Part shown: in pieces, positions 1 through 7,608 of the stretch
How the letters are laid out: the number at the start of each line of letters is the position of its first letter
How positions within the stretch are numbered: position 1 is the stretch's first letter
Assembly (NCBI GenBank): GCA_051881635.1
Contig: JBJEQG010000009.1
Coordinates: 1 to 29,333, forward strand
Reading direction: 5' to 3'
DNA from: JBJEQG01 sp051881635
GTDB taxonomy: Bacteria; Bacillota; Clostridia; Oscillospirales; Acutalibacteraceae
DNA length: 29,333 bases
Notes under the pieces: generated by a model
Told to the model about the DNA's origin: nothing
Databases searched by the model: none
What the model saw: only the letters and a program-made list of their open reading frames with translations
Made by a program: the position numbers and the translations under genes

Positions 1-33
1 TGAAAGATTGTTTTCAAGCTCGGTTCATTGTTT

Positions 34-1200
34 TTATTCGGCTGTCTGATATTTTCCTGTTTGTCTTTTCAGGACAAATGACGCAATCATTGAAGTTATG
101 GGTACGGTCAGAATAACGCCGATTGTTCCCGAAAGTCCTTGCATAATTTCTATGCCTATGGAGTAGGAATTTATGATTTGAAGATACGGAAGATTATAGG
201 TATAATCGAGAAGTAATGTGCTTAGTGAACTGCCCGTAAATGCCAAAATCAATGTGTTGGACATCGTCCCCATCATATCTCGTCCGACATTGATACCGCT
301 CTTAAACAATTCCATTCTTGTCAGTGTTGGGTTATTGATATGGATTTCATTTATGGTTGAGGAAATGGACATTCCAACATCCATAACCGCTCCCAAAGAT
401 GCAATCAGAATACCCGAAAACAAAAGTCCGCCGACATCTATATCCGTTGACTGTCCGATATACAGCAGGGACTCAATATCCGAAACATTATAGCCCGAAA
501 TTCCGGCAAAATACCCGAAAACAGCGGCGGAAACACCCGATATGACAACACCGGCAACCGTTCCGATAATCGCACTGAGGGTTTTTTTGGTATATCCGCC
601 AATCAACACCATTGTCACAAGCGTTATCAAAACTGAAACGACAACCGCCGAGAAAAATGGCGAAAAGCCTTTGAAAATCATCGGCAAATACAGGAAAATA
701 ATACATACAAATGTAAAAACAAGTCCGAATGACGATTTCACGCCGTTTCTTCCGCCGATAATGCACATAATCAGCAAAAAGACAATGACAAAAATATAGA
801 TAATGTACTGACGGTCTTGGCTGTAAACCGATGTTACGGTTACATCGCCCGATATGCTTGTTATCGTTACAACACGCATACCGACCTTACATTCCGCACC
901 GAACAAATTGCCATTTGCACTTGTTGCGTCAACAATCTGCCCTTCAAGCTCTCCCGAAAGCATTTTCAATTTTAAATACTGATTGCCGATACGGGAACCG
1001 TCCTCCTGAATATTATCACGCACAATCTCGGTAACAACCGCCGTTTCAAAGGTGCGTCCGTTTGTGCTGACAAGCTGCGGTTTTTCCACCTGATTAAAGA
1101 AATACAGAAACACCGCAAATGCGGCAAAAAAGACTATTGCCGACAAAACCCTGACAACAGCTTTTTTGTCCGAAAAAAGTTTCTTTATTTTATCGCCCAT
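34..1200 (-). CDS. YibE/F family integral membrane protein
   Basis: Predicted 388-residue polytopic membrane protein of the YibE/F family. The family is widespread in Firmicutes; its function is not firmly established and a transport role is only suspected. One N-terminal membrane segment (about residues 16-37) is followed by an extracytoplasmic domain of roughly 90 residues (about 45-128) and then by about seven closely packed hydrophobic segments to near the C-terminus. The ATG at 1200 has an AAAGGA ribosome binding site about nine bases upstream on the minus strand. The gene lies downstream of the metallophosphoesterase on the same strand, separated by a terminator-like hairpin at 1229-1249, so it may have its own promoter or depend on readthrough. 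I saw no truncation. The family call rests on overall layout rather than a single diagnostic motif. Confidence 0.85.
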   Translation of the reverse strand: MGDKIKKLFSDKKAVVRVLSAIVFFAAFAVFLYFFNQVEKPQLVSTNGRTFETAVVTEIVRDNIQEDGSRIGNQYLKLKMLSGELEGQIVDATSANGNLFGAECKVGMRVVTITSISGDVTVTSVYSQDRQYIIYIFVIVFLLIMCIIGGRNGVKSSFGLVFTFVCIIFLYLPMIFKGFSPFFSAVVVSVLITLVTMVLIGGYTKKTLSAIIGTVAGVVISGVSAAVFGYFAGISGYNVSDIESLLYIGQSTDIDVGGLLFSGILIASLGAVMDVGMSISSTINEIHINNPTLTRMELFKSGINVGRDMMGTMSNTLILAFTGSSLSTLLLDYTYNLPYLQIINSYSIGIEIMQGLSGTIGVILTVPITSMIASFVLKRQTGKYQTAE

Positions 1201-1228
1201 GTTATCATTCCTTTATATATAACAAACA

Positions 1229-1249
1229 GGAGCGGTTTTGTACCGCTCC
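1229..1249 (-). terminator. Rho-independent terminator after the metallophosphoesterase gene
   Basis: A perfect 8-bp stem (GGAGCGGT at 1229-1236 pairing with ACCGCTCC at 1242-1249) has a 5-base loop. Read on the minus strand it is followed by TGTTTGTTATAT, a moderately U-rich tail. It starts 30 bases past the true stop of the metallophosphoesterase gene and 29 bases before the YibE/F start. Confidence 0.7.
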
Positions 1250-1278
1250 CGTTCATGTATCAGATTAAGGGACTATGT

Positions 1279-3032
1279 TCAGATTTTTTGCTTTTTTCTG
1301 AAAAAGATAATTGAAACGACTGCGGCTGCGGCGGCAAGAGCTGCGGCAAATACGGTTTTATCCGTATCACCTGTTGCAACAGGCTCATTGTTTACGGACT
1401 GTTGATTGTNNNNNNNNNNNNNNNNNNNNNNNNNNNNNNNNNNNNNNNNNNNNNNNNNNNNNNNNNNNNNNNNNNNNNNNNNNNNNNNNNNNNNNNNNNN
1501 NNNNNNNNNCTTTCTTCCTCTTTGCTTTCCTCTGTTACCTCTTTCAGAGTCTTAACGATTGTGTAAGAGTCGTCAATTTTAGCCCCTGTTTCAACATCGT
1601 ATGTGTTGATTGTAAAGCTGGTTGTTGAACCGTCCTCCGCTGTCTTGAAATCAATAACGGAATAAGTCGGTGTCCAAGTCTGACTTCTTGCAGCAATATA
1701 ATCCTGTTGTGTCGGGATTAACTCATAGAATTTACTACCTGTTGCGGAGTTTGCCTCCATGTAAATCGTACCGTTAGGGTCTGTTACGACATTTTGTGTC
1801 TTATCGGTAATTGAGTAGCAGTTGTTTTCGGAGAGGAAGTTGTCAAGCCCTTCTTCACCCTTGTTAAAGCTTTGGTGTTCCTGTCCGTCACCTGTCAGTT
1901 GATAAGTTCTTGAATATGTATGGTCATGACCTTGAAGGACAACATCAATGTCATACTTATCAAAAATCGGTGTCAACTGTGTTCTGAGAACCATACCGTC
2001 CGAGTCGGAATGGTCAAGACCTGAACCGTAAATATCCTGATGGAACATAACCACTTTCCATTTTACATCGGGGTTAGCCTCAGTTGCCTTTTTGATAAGG
2101 TTTTCATGGTCGGAACAGTTGTAGTTGTTTGTGTTGATAACCATGAAAAGAACATCGCCGTATGTGAAGTAGTAGCCGTTACCGGCAACGGACGGGCTTG
2201 TTTCCTCAGTAAAGACATTGGGGTTGTTGAAGTGATTTTTATAGTTTTCAGACTTTGAGTCATGGTTGCCGATTGTTGTTGCAACAGGCAGGGACTTTAA
2301 CGCACTTGGGCTGAGGAAACCCGCATATTCATAAGCCTGTTGAAGTTCATTTTCGGGTGTGCTGACATCTGTTTGATTGATTTGGTCGCCTGCGGAAAGC
2401 AAAAAGCTGACATTGGGGAATTTTGCGGTTGCCGCTTCAAGCGTCTTGTTCCAGTTAAAGCTGTCGTTTCTTGCGGCAAGCTCAACTGTTTGTTTTTCGG
2501 TTGAAGTTGAAGGCACTTGACCTTTTGACGCACCGATTTGCGGGTCGCCAACATAGAATATCGAGAAATTATCCGTTCCTTTTGTGCTGTATGTATAGAC
2601 TTCGCTCCATTCGCCGTTGAGGAGGTACTGATAGTAATAGGTTGTGTTTTCTTCAAGACCGGCAACCGTAACCTTATTTGAATAGTAGGTCTGACCGTCA
2701 ATTTCCTTGCTCTCGGCAGATGTACCCTCAAATTCAGTGCTTCCGCTCATATCGTTTGATTTTGCAATTCTGACTTTGGCAGAACCCTGTGCTTTGGAAT
2801 ACCAACCGAAATTCAGTTTGGTTGCGTCCGCACCGGGTGTCAAAACGATTTGTTCATGGTTGTTCTTAACTGTTTCCCATTCCGTTTTCCATGCCTCCCA
2901 TTCTGCAGAAGCGGCGGAATTTGTTGTGGCATCATTCCAATGCTCTGTTGCGGCAATAACCGTAATGCCTGTTGCCGTACCCGTTACGGACAAAGCCAAC
3001 AGCGATGCCAACACTTTCTTACTGATCCTCAT
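1279..3032 (-). CDS. Secreted purple-acid-phosphatase-like metallophosphoesterase with C-terminal wall-sorting signal (interrupted by an assembly gap)
   Basis: Probable extracellular phosphoesterase. A signal peptide (about residues 1-28, ending near IAA) precedes an Fn3-like N-terminal domain of purple acid phosphatases (about 57-150) and a calcineurin-like metallophosphoesterase domain with all expected metal-ligand blocks: GDPQIG (D163), AGDQIN (D216), GNHD (N256, H257), VMFH (H331) and GHDH (H369, H371). A Glu-rich linker runs into the N run at 1410-1509. Beyond the gap the simple reading frame stops after five residues, but the neighbouring minus frame encodes EPVATGD, an Ala-rich hydrophobic stretch and FFRKKQKI before a TGA at 1279-1281. 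That is a typical sortase-type sorting signal, so the true gene end is 1279 and the real gap length is out of phase with 100. The ATG at 3032 has AAGGAG about 10 bases upstream. Substrate unknown. Confidence 0.88.
1410..1509. other. Assembly gap (100 N) inside the metallophosphoesterase gene
   Basis: Exactly 100 N, the usual placeholder for unknown length. The flanks encode a Glu/Lys/Ser-rich linker on one side and the sorting signal on the other. The two sides are not in the same frame when 100 bases are assumed, so the true length differs. Confidence 0.98.
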
Positions 3033-3077
3033 TTCATCATTTCTCCTTTTAAAACATATTTCCTTTGGACAAGAAAC

Positions 3078-3106
3078 ATTCTATTTCATGAAAGTAAAAT
3101 CAGTAA
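3078..3106 (-). promoter_or_regulatory. Possible promoter of the metallophosphoesterase gene
   Basis: On the minus strand TTACTG (3101-3106), a 17-base spacer and TAGAAT (3078-3083) lie about 45 bases upstream of the start codon. The -10 is good and the -35 is weak. It is arranged divergently from the cca promoter. Confidence 0.45.
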
Positions 3107-3144
3107 GATTGATTTGGTAAAATTTATGTTGAATTTATATATGT

Positions 3145-3173
3145 TTGAGTTTTTTCGGGTACTATGATATAAT
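3145..3173 (+). promoter_or_regulatory. Sigma-A-type promoter of the cca gene
   Basis: TTGAGT (3145-3150), a 17-base spacer and a perfect TATAAT (3168-3173). Transcription would begin near 3180. That places the TTG at 3186 very close to the 5' end and favours the ATGs at 3201 or 3210 as the start. Confidence 0.75.
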
Positions 3174-3200
3174 ATAGAGAATGATTTGGAATTGAGAGTG

Positions 3201-4553
3201 ATGTATAAGATGTATTTATCAGAGGGGGCAAGGCATATTTTGACGGTTTTGTCCCAAAACGGATATGAGGCTCATGCAGTCGGCGGCTGTGTACGGGATA
3301 TGCTGCTCGGCAAAATCCCCCATGATTATGATATATGTACTTCGGCACTGCCCGAACAGATACTCAAATGTTTTTCAAACTATAAGACGCTGACCGTTGG
3401 CATGAAACATGGTACAATTACCGTTATTTACAAGTCTGTTCCGTACGAAATCACAACCTACCGCACTGACGGCACATACAGCGACAACCGTCACCCCGAC
3501 AAAGTGCAGTTTGTCCGTTCACTATATGAGGACTTATCACGGCGTGATTTTACCGTCAACGCTATGGCGTACAATCCCATTGACGGACTGACCGACTTTT
3601 TCGGCGGACAGACTGACCTCCAAAATAAAACCGTCCGTTGTGTCGGTTCACCTGACAAACGCTTTTCTGAGGACGCTTTGCGTATTTTACGGGCGTTGCG
3701 TTTTGCATCCATTTTGGGCTTTTCGCTTGACGAACAAACCGCACAGTCCATTCATAAGAATAAACATCTGCTCCAAAATATTGCCGCTGAACGCATACGG
3801 GACGAACTCATAAAACTTCTTTGCGGAGAGAATGTCAAAAGCATATTGACGGAATATGTCGATGTTTTTTGCGAAATTATCCCCGAAATTGCCCCATGTA
3901 TCGGCTTTGCACAGGACAACCCCCACCACTGTTATGATGTTTGGACGCATATCGTTCATACCGTTGAGAGTATTCAACCCGAACCGCTTTTGCGTGTGAC
4001 AATGCTTTTGCATGATATTTCAAAACCACAATGCCGTACAACGGACAAAGTTGGCATAGGGCATTTTAAAGGGCATTGTGCTGAGGGAGCAAAAACGGCG
4101 GAAAAAATTTTGCAGCGGCTGCGTTTTGACGGCAAAACAATTCAAACCGTCACCACGCTGATTTTGCACCATGATGAACGCCCAAAAGACCTTTCGGCTT
4201 TACGGCGTTTAACAGCCGCTGTCGGCAAAGAGAATATGCCACTGCTTATTGCGGTGCAACGGGCTGACGCTCATGGCAAAACTCCGTCCACGATTTCGGG
4301 ACAGCTTGCCTATATTCAAGGGTTAGCCGACAGCTATAATGAAATTCTTTCCCGAAATGATTGCCTGACCTTATCGGATTTAGCCGTCAAAGGCGATGAC
4401 CTTCTGTCACTCGGCATACCATGCGGAAAAGAGATTGGAAACATTCTCAACACCTTGCTTTCTGCAGTTATTGACGGCAAACTTCCAAACGACAAACAAA
4501 CTCTTTTATCCGTTGTAAACAACAAAACTTTGCCCACGAAACCATATCAGTAA
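3201..4553 (+). CDS. cca: CCA-adding tRNA nucleotidyltransferase
   Basis: Adds or repairs the 3' CCA end of tRNAs in the cytoplasm, an essential step for tRNA charging. The N-terminal polymerase-beta-like domain carries GGCVRD and the metal-binding HDYDICT (DxD-type). The flexible-loop/B-type region RRDFTVNAMAYN and the neck region DALRILRALRFA and ERIRDELIKLL follow, and the C-terminal half has HD-domain elements (VWTHIVHTV, LLHDISKP). Length from 3201 is 450 residues, normal for bacterial HD-containing enzymes. An in-frame TTG at 3186 exists, but the promoter geometry favours ATG 3201 or ATG 3210; GAGAG at 3194-3198 is a plausible ribosome binding site for 3210. The gene stands alone under its own promoter and is convergent with the DUF4373 gene. 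I cannot tell from sequence whether it adds CCA fully or only A. Confidence 0.93.
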   Translation: MYKMYLSEGARHILTVLSQNGYEAHAVGGCVRDMLLGKIPHDYDICTSALPEQILKCFSNYKTLTVGMKHGTITVIYKSVPYEITTYRTDGTYSDNRHPDKVQFVRSLYEDLSRRDFTVNAMAYNPIDGLTDFFGGQTDLQNKTVRCVGSPDKRFSEDALRILRALRFASILGFSLDEQTAQSIHKNKHLLQNIAAERIRDELIKLLCGENVKSILTEYVDVFCEIIPEIAPCIGFAQDNPHHCYDVWTHIVHTVESIQPEPLLRVTMLLHDISKPQCRTTDKVGIGHFKGHCAEGAKTAEKILQRLRFDGKTIQTVTTLILHHDERPKDLSALRRLTAAVGKENMPLLIAVQRADAHGKTPSTISGQLAYIQGLADSYNEILSRNDCLTLSDLAVKGDDLLSLGIPCGKEIGNILNTLLSAVIDGKLPNDKQTLLSVVNNKTLPTKPYQ

Positions 4554-4595
4554 CGCTGTTCCTGAACCGTTTTAAAATCCGTCAACGGAAATATT

Positions 4596-5615
4596 TTAAC
4601 ATCTTCTTTGACACACTTCCGAAAAGTTCGTTATATTGCCGTTTTCGTCAAACTCCATGCCTTCAAACGGGTCGGCGTTTTCGTATGCCTCCAAATCGTA
4701 TGAAGGCTGTGCATAGGCAATACGGCGGCATTTACCCTGTTCTTCATCACCTTGTATCCACCTCTCACAATATGACAGCATTTCATCATATCGCCGTCTT
4801 TTTGACGCATTGTTAATCAGATAGCGTGACAAATGCGTCAAACTTTGTCGGACATCAACATTCGGATAAACCTTTTGCAATTCCTGTAAAACAGGTGTCG
4901 TTATCGGATAGATTTTCCCATTATCTAAACAGGGTATTCTCAACTCCGCTGTGTTGTGGGTTGTTGTAATCTGTGCGGTATTATCCGCACAGATTTTTTC
5001 TGCTCTTTTTTCCTCTGCTCTGCTTTCACTATACTCTGCTTTACTTTCCTTTACTCTACTTTCCTCTACTTTACTTTGTGTACCGTCGTCTGCATTTTCN
5101 NNNNNNNNNNNNNNNNNNNNNNNNNNNNNNNNNNNNNNNNNNNNNNNNNNNNNNNNNNNNNNNNNNNNNNNNNNNNNNNNNNNNNNNNNNNNNNNNNNNG
5201 CCTTTTCGTTCTCTATAATATCATCAATAAGGCTGTATTCCTCAACACGCAGGGAATGACGGCGTTCCGTTGCCGACCAAAAACGCCTTTGAATACCACG
5301 GGAAGTCAAAACCTTTTTCTGCATCATTTCCTCCGAAAAAAGACCGCACTCAGCCAAAAATCCGATAATTTCCCGAACTTCTTTTTTATCCCGTACCCAA
5401 CGGTTGCCGATAGACTTCACGAGCAACGCCGACAGTCTGTCCAAATCTTCAAACGGATAGTAATAGCCGTTTTTGTAAATCAGGCACAGCAAACGAATAT
5501 AAACAACCTCACCAAGCGGACCGTATTGGTTTTGAACATCAAACAGCTTTTCCTCCTCAAAAATATCAATATCCATTGGAAAATAATCCAAACCTTTTCT
5601 TTTCGGACGAGCCAT
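4596..5615 (-). CDS. DUF4373 (Lin1244/Lin1753 N-terminal-like) replisome-organizer-like protein, interrupted by an assembly gap
   Basis: The N-terminal ~110 residues, beginning MARPKRKGLDYFPMDIDIFE and containing GEVVYIRLLCLIYKNGYY, match the DUF4373 domain. That domain is usually found at the N-terminus of phage, prophage or conjugative-element replication proteins as a winged-helix-like DNA-binding module. A Lys/Glu/Ser/Arg low-complexity linker follows (VEESRVKESKAEYSES and on), next to the 100-N gap at 5100-5199. The C-terminal ~110 residues (from about TAELRIPC) form a small helical domain ending in VCQRRC. The ATG at 5615 has AAGGAGG upstream. No integrase, capsid, relaxase or helicase-loader gene is nearby, so it appears to be an orphan or a remnant of a mobile element. 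The frame stays open across the 100 N, but the true gap length is unknown. Confidence 0.78.
   Translation of the reverse strand: MARPKRKGLDYFPMDIDIFEEEKLFDVQNQYGPLGEVVYIRLLCLIYKNGYYYPFEDLDRLSALLVKSIGNRWVRDKKEVREIIGFLAECGLFSEEMMQKKVLTSRGIQRRFWSATERRHSLRVEEYSLIDDIIENEKXXXXXXXXXXXXXXXXXXXXXXXXXXXXXXXXXXENADDGTQSKVEESRVKESKAEYSESRAEEKRAEKICADNTAQITTTHNTAELRIPCLDNGKIYPITTPVLQELQKVYPNVDVRQSLTHLSRYLINNASKRRRYDEMLSYCERWIQGDEEQGKCRRIAYAQPSYDLEAYENADPFEGMEFDENGNITNFSEVCQRRC
5025..5095. repeat. Degenerate CT-rich microsatellite inside the DUF4373 gene
   Basis: On the plus strand the unit CTTTACTYTACT and variants recur several times (for example CTTTACTTTCC, CTTTACTCTACTTTCC, CTCTACTTTACTTTG). The repeat encodes the charged linker and abuts the assembly gap, which probably reflects collapse or breakage at this repeat. 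Confidence 0.75.
5100..5199. other. Assembly gap (100 N) inside the DUF4373 gene
   Basis: Exactly 100 N, adjacent to the microsatellite-like linker of the DUF4373 gene. Linker length is therefore unknown. Confidence 0.98.
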
Positions 5616-5772
5616 ATAAAATCCTCCTTAAAAAAGTATCCTTTATAAACAGCTTTTTTTCGGGGATTTTTCAACCTTTAAAGCTCCACTTTTCAAAAAG
5701 TTTCACGAAAAAATTTTCCAAACCCAAAGTTTTCAAGGATTTTATATTCCCTTTACTTTTGTTTGATAGATG

Positions 5773-5799
5773 TTGCCATTTTTTGTATGCTACTATAAT
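5773..5799 (+). promoter_or_regulatory. Probable promoter of the four-paralog membrane protein operon
   Basis: A perfect TATAAT (5794-5799) has TTGCCA (5773-5778) upstream with a short 15-base spacer. Transcription would begin near 5806, which fits translation from ATG 5831 rather than any earlier in-frame codon. The rest of 5616-5830 is AT-rich and I see no gene in it. Confidence 0.55.
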
Positions 5800-5830
5800 G
5801 TATATGACAATTTCGATATGGGGTAGCGGA

Positions 5831-6367
5831 ATGAAAAAATTGGGGACGGTATTGTATTATCTTTTGGGAATTGCAGTGTCTTTGCTCATGCTTTATCATT
5901 CGGGGGCAAAAATCAATCCCGGATATATTTTTGAAGCCTTCTTTATAATAGGAACGCTTTTTGCCATTCGCCGTTTTGCAAAAAGTCTATATACGGATAT
6001 TCTTATCCTGATAAACAAAAATCTTTTCAAAGCCGTTTATGTTACGGTTACGGATATAGAATATGACAATGAGTACGGATATTATATCCTTGTCCAACCT
6101 TTATACATTGGAAATGCGAAAAAGGTTAAACCGCAAAACATAAAATATTTCGACAGCAAAGAGGACGCAAAAAAATTATTAGGCACTCGGCTAGCCCTCT
6201 ATGCAAGAGAAAACGATATGGAAACACTCTTTTATGAGGAAGATTTGGCAAAATCAAAAACCGTTCTCCGTATTATAGGAACATCAATCGGGTTATTACT
6301 TTTTGTAGCATTATTTCTTGCCCTTTCCAACTATGATTTTTGGCTAAAAGTCAGAGATGTTGATTGA
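5831..6367 (+). CDS. Small membrane protein, paralog 1 of 4 (unknown family)
   Basis: Not a family I recognise. It has 178 residues: two N-terminal hydrophobic segments (about 4-22 and 27-46), a central soluble domain of about 95 residues, and one C-terminal hydrophobic segment (about 150-170). The central domain ends in the block shared by all four neighbours, here KYFDSKEDAKKLLGT then LALYARENDMETLFYEED. The ATG at 5831 aligns with the MKKxGxVLYY start of paralog 2 and lies downstream of the predicted promoter; upstream in-frame codons would precede or touch the transcription start. It is first in a same-strand run of four related genes, 48 bases before the next. The central domain faces either the cytoplasm or outside; I cannot decide which. 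No enzymatic motif is visible. Confidence 0.75.
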   Translation: MKKLGTVLYYLLGIAVSLLMLYHSGAKINPGYIFEAFFIIGTLFAIRRFAKSLYTDILILINKNLFKAVYVTVTDIEYDNEYGYYILVQPLYIGNAKKVKPQNIKYFDSKEDAKKLLGTRLALYARENDMETLFYEEDLAKSKTVLRIIGTSIGLLLFVALFLALSNYDFWLKVRDVD

Positions 6368-6415
6368 AACGGGGATTGTCCAAGTTTACAGTATATTTTT
6401 TGGGGGAATAACGAA

Positions 6416-6943
6416 ATGAAAAAATCGGGAAATGTATTATATTATGTTTTAGGGCTTGCCTTTCATTTATTGTTGTTTTATTCTTCGGGAATACCATTCC
6501 ACCCGATATGCCTTTTATTTACCGTAATGGCACTTATTTTACTTGTTGCTATTAGGCACTTTGTGTCGCTTTTACATACGGATATTCTTATTCTGACGGG
6601 GAAAGCACATTTTACACCGGTTGATGTTGTTGTATCGGATATAGGCTCTGATTCGGATTCCGATTCATTTGACGGATATTATATCCGTGTCACGCCTGTT
6701 AATGGTGACCCGAGAGAAAGAATTATCCCTGAACGCAGAAAATATTTTAAACACAAAGAGGACGCTCAAAGATTGTTAGGCTCACATCTAACGCTCTATG
6801 CGAGAGAACCTCAAATGAAAATACTCTATTATGAGGAAGATACAACAAAGTCAGGCATAATTAAACATTCCATAGTTATTATCATCTGTATATTGGCATT
6901 TTTATTCTTTTCCATTCCTACTTTTTGGATTAGTGGCGGTTGA
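6416..6943 (+). CDS. Small membrane protein, paralog 2 of 4 (unknown family)
   Basis: 175 residues with the same layout as its upstream neighbour: two N-terminal hydrophobic segments, a soluble centre and a C-terminal hydrophobic segment. It is the closest relative of paralog 1 (shared start MKKxGxVLYYxLG, SLLHTDILIL against SLYTDILIL, and KYFKHKEDAQRLLG then LTLYAREPQMKILYYEED). A Ser/Asp run (DSDSDSF) sits before the conserved GYYIRV segment. The ATG at 6416 follows GGGGGA with about nine bases between. The stop lies about 35 bases before the next start. Function unknown; retention of all four conserved cores argues against decay. Confidence 0.75.
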   Translation: MKKSGNVLYYVLGLAFHLLLFYSSGIPFHPICLLFTVMALILLVAIRHFVSLLHTDILILTGKAHFTPVDVVVSDIGSDSDSDSFDGYYIRVTPVNGDPRERIIPERRKYFKHKEDAQRLLGSHLTLYAREPQMKILYYEEDTTKSGIIKHSIVIIICILAFLFFSIPTFWISGG

Positions 6944-6978
6944 CGGCACAAAACACGATTTCACAAAGGAGAGCCGTT

Positions 6979-7608
6979 ATGAAAAGTTTTTTTAAGGGCT
7001 TTGTTTATGTCATTTTATTTCTTGCAGGTTTCTCTGCAATTATTTTTATTGCCGTGTGCTTTTCAAAGTGGGCTGAATCTGCCGGTGACCTTGTGCCTGT
7101 TGTCATAAATACAGTATTCTCCGCCATTATGTTTGGGATTGGGACATTCTTTTTCGTTAAGTTTTGCAAAAGCTTTATCGCTATGGTTTTTCCGAAAAAG
7201 TACAAGCCCGTATTAGTTGAAGTGGTTGACATTGATGTTTATTATGGCGAATATACGGACGGATATTCGCCAATGGTTAAACGGTTGGACGATTTCGGCA
7301 ATCCGCCGCACATTGTCGCTCCAAAATATAATAAATACTATGAGCAAAATGAGCGTGATAAGGCTTATGCACTTATCGGCACACGAATGACGCTTTTTGC
7401 AAGAGATAACGCACCGTATGAACTTTATTTTGAAGATAATTTGGAAAAAGGCAGTACAATCGGCTGGACTTTGACATATTTGTTTATCGCAATCCTGTGT
7501 TTCGTGTTTTTCGGGTTCATTTTTAATATGTTAATCGGTCTGTTATTTCGGGGAGAAACATTTGACTGGACTGCCTATTGGGAAAGTGTCAGAGAAAACG
7601 GTTATTAA
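6979..7608 (+). CDS. Small membrane protein, paralog 3 of 4 (unknown family)
   Basis: 209 residues from ATG 6979, which has AAAGGAGAG at 6965-6973; the in-frame codon at 6940 lies before that site and is not used. Two hydrophobic N-terminal segments (about 5-27 and 38-60) carry FPKKYKPVLVEVVDID at the membrane exit, then a soluble domain with YTDGYSPMVKRLDDF, then the shared block (ERDKAYALIGT, MTLFARDNAPYELYFED), then a C-terminal hydrophobic segment and the tail GETFDWTAYWES. It is much closer to paralog 4 than to 1 and 2, including a 53-base stretch identical in both (7344-7396 and 7992-8044). Its stop is immediately followed by the next gene. Function not recognised. Confidence 0.78.
   Translation: MKSFFKGFVYVILFLAGFSAIIFIAVCFSKWAESAGDLVPVVINTVFSAIMFGIGTFFFVKFCKSFIAMVFPKKYKPVLVEVVDIDVYYGEYTDGYSPMVKRLDDFGNPPHIVAPKYNKYYEQNERDKAYALIGTRMTLFARDNAPYELYFEDNLEKGSTIGWTLTYLFIAILCFVFFGFIFNMLIGLLFRGETFDWTAYWESVRENGY

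Noticed and set aside
4554..4620. Possible terminator between cca and the DUF4373 gene (TCCG-TCAA-CGGA with flanking AT pairs)
   Set aside because: The GC stem is only four pairs and the T runs are imperfect; too weak to call.
4956..5648. Plus-strand open frames across the DUF4373 gene and N gap
   Set aside because: They are antisense to the DUF4373 gene and kept open mainly by the CT-rich repeat and the N run.
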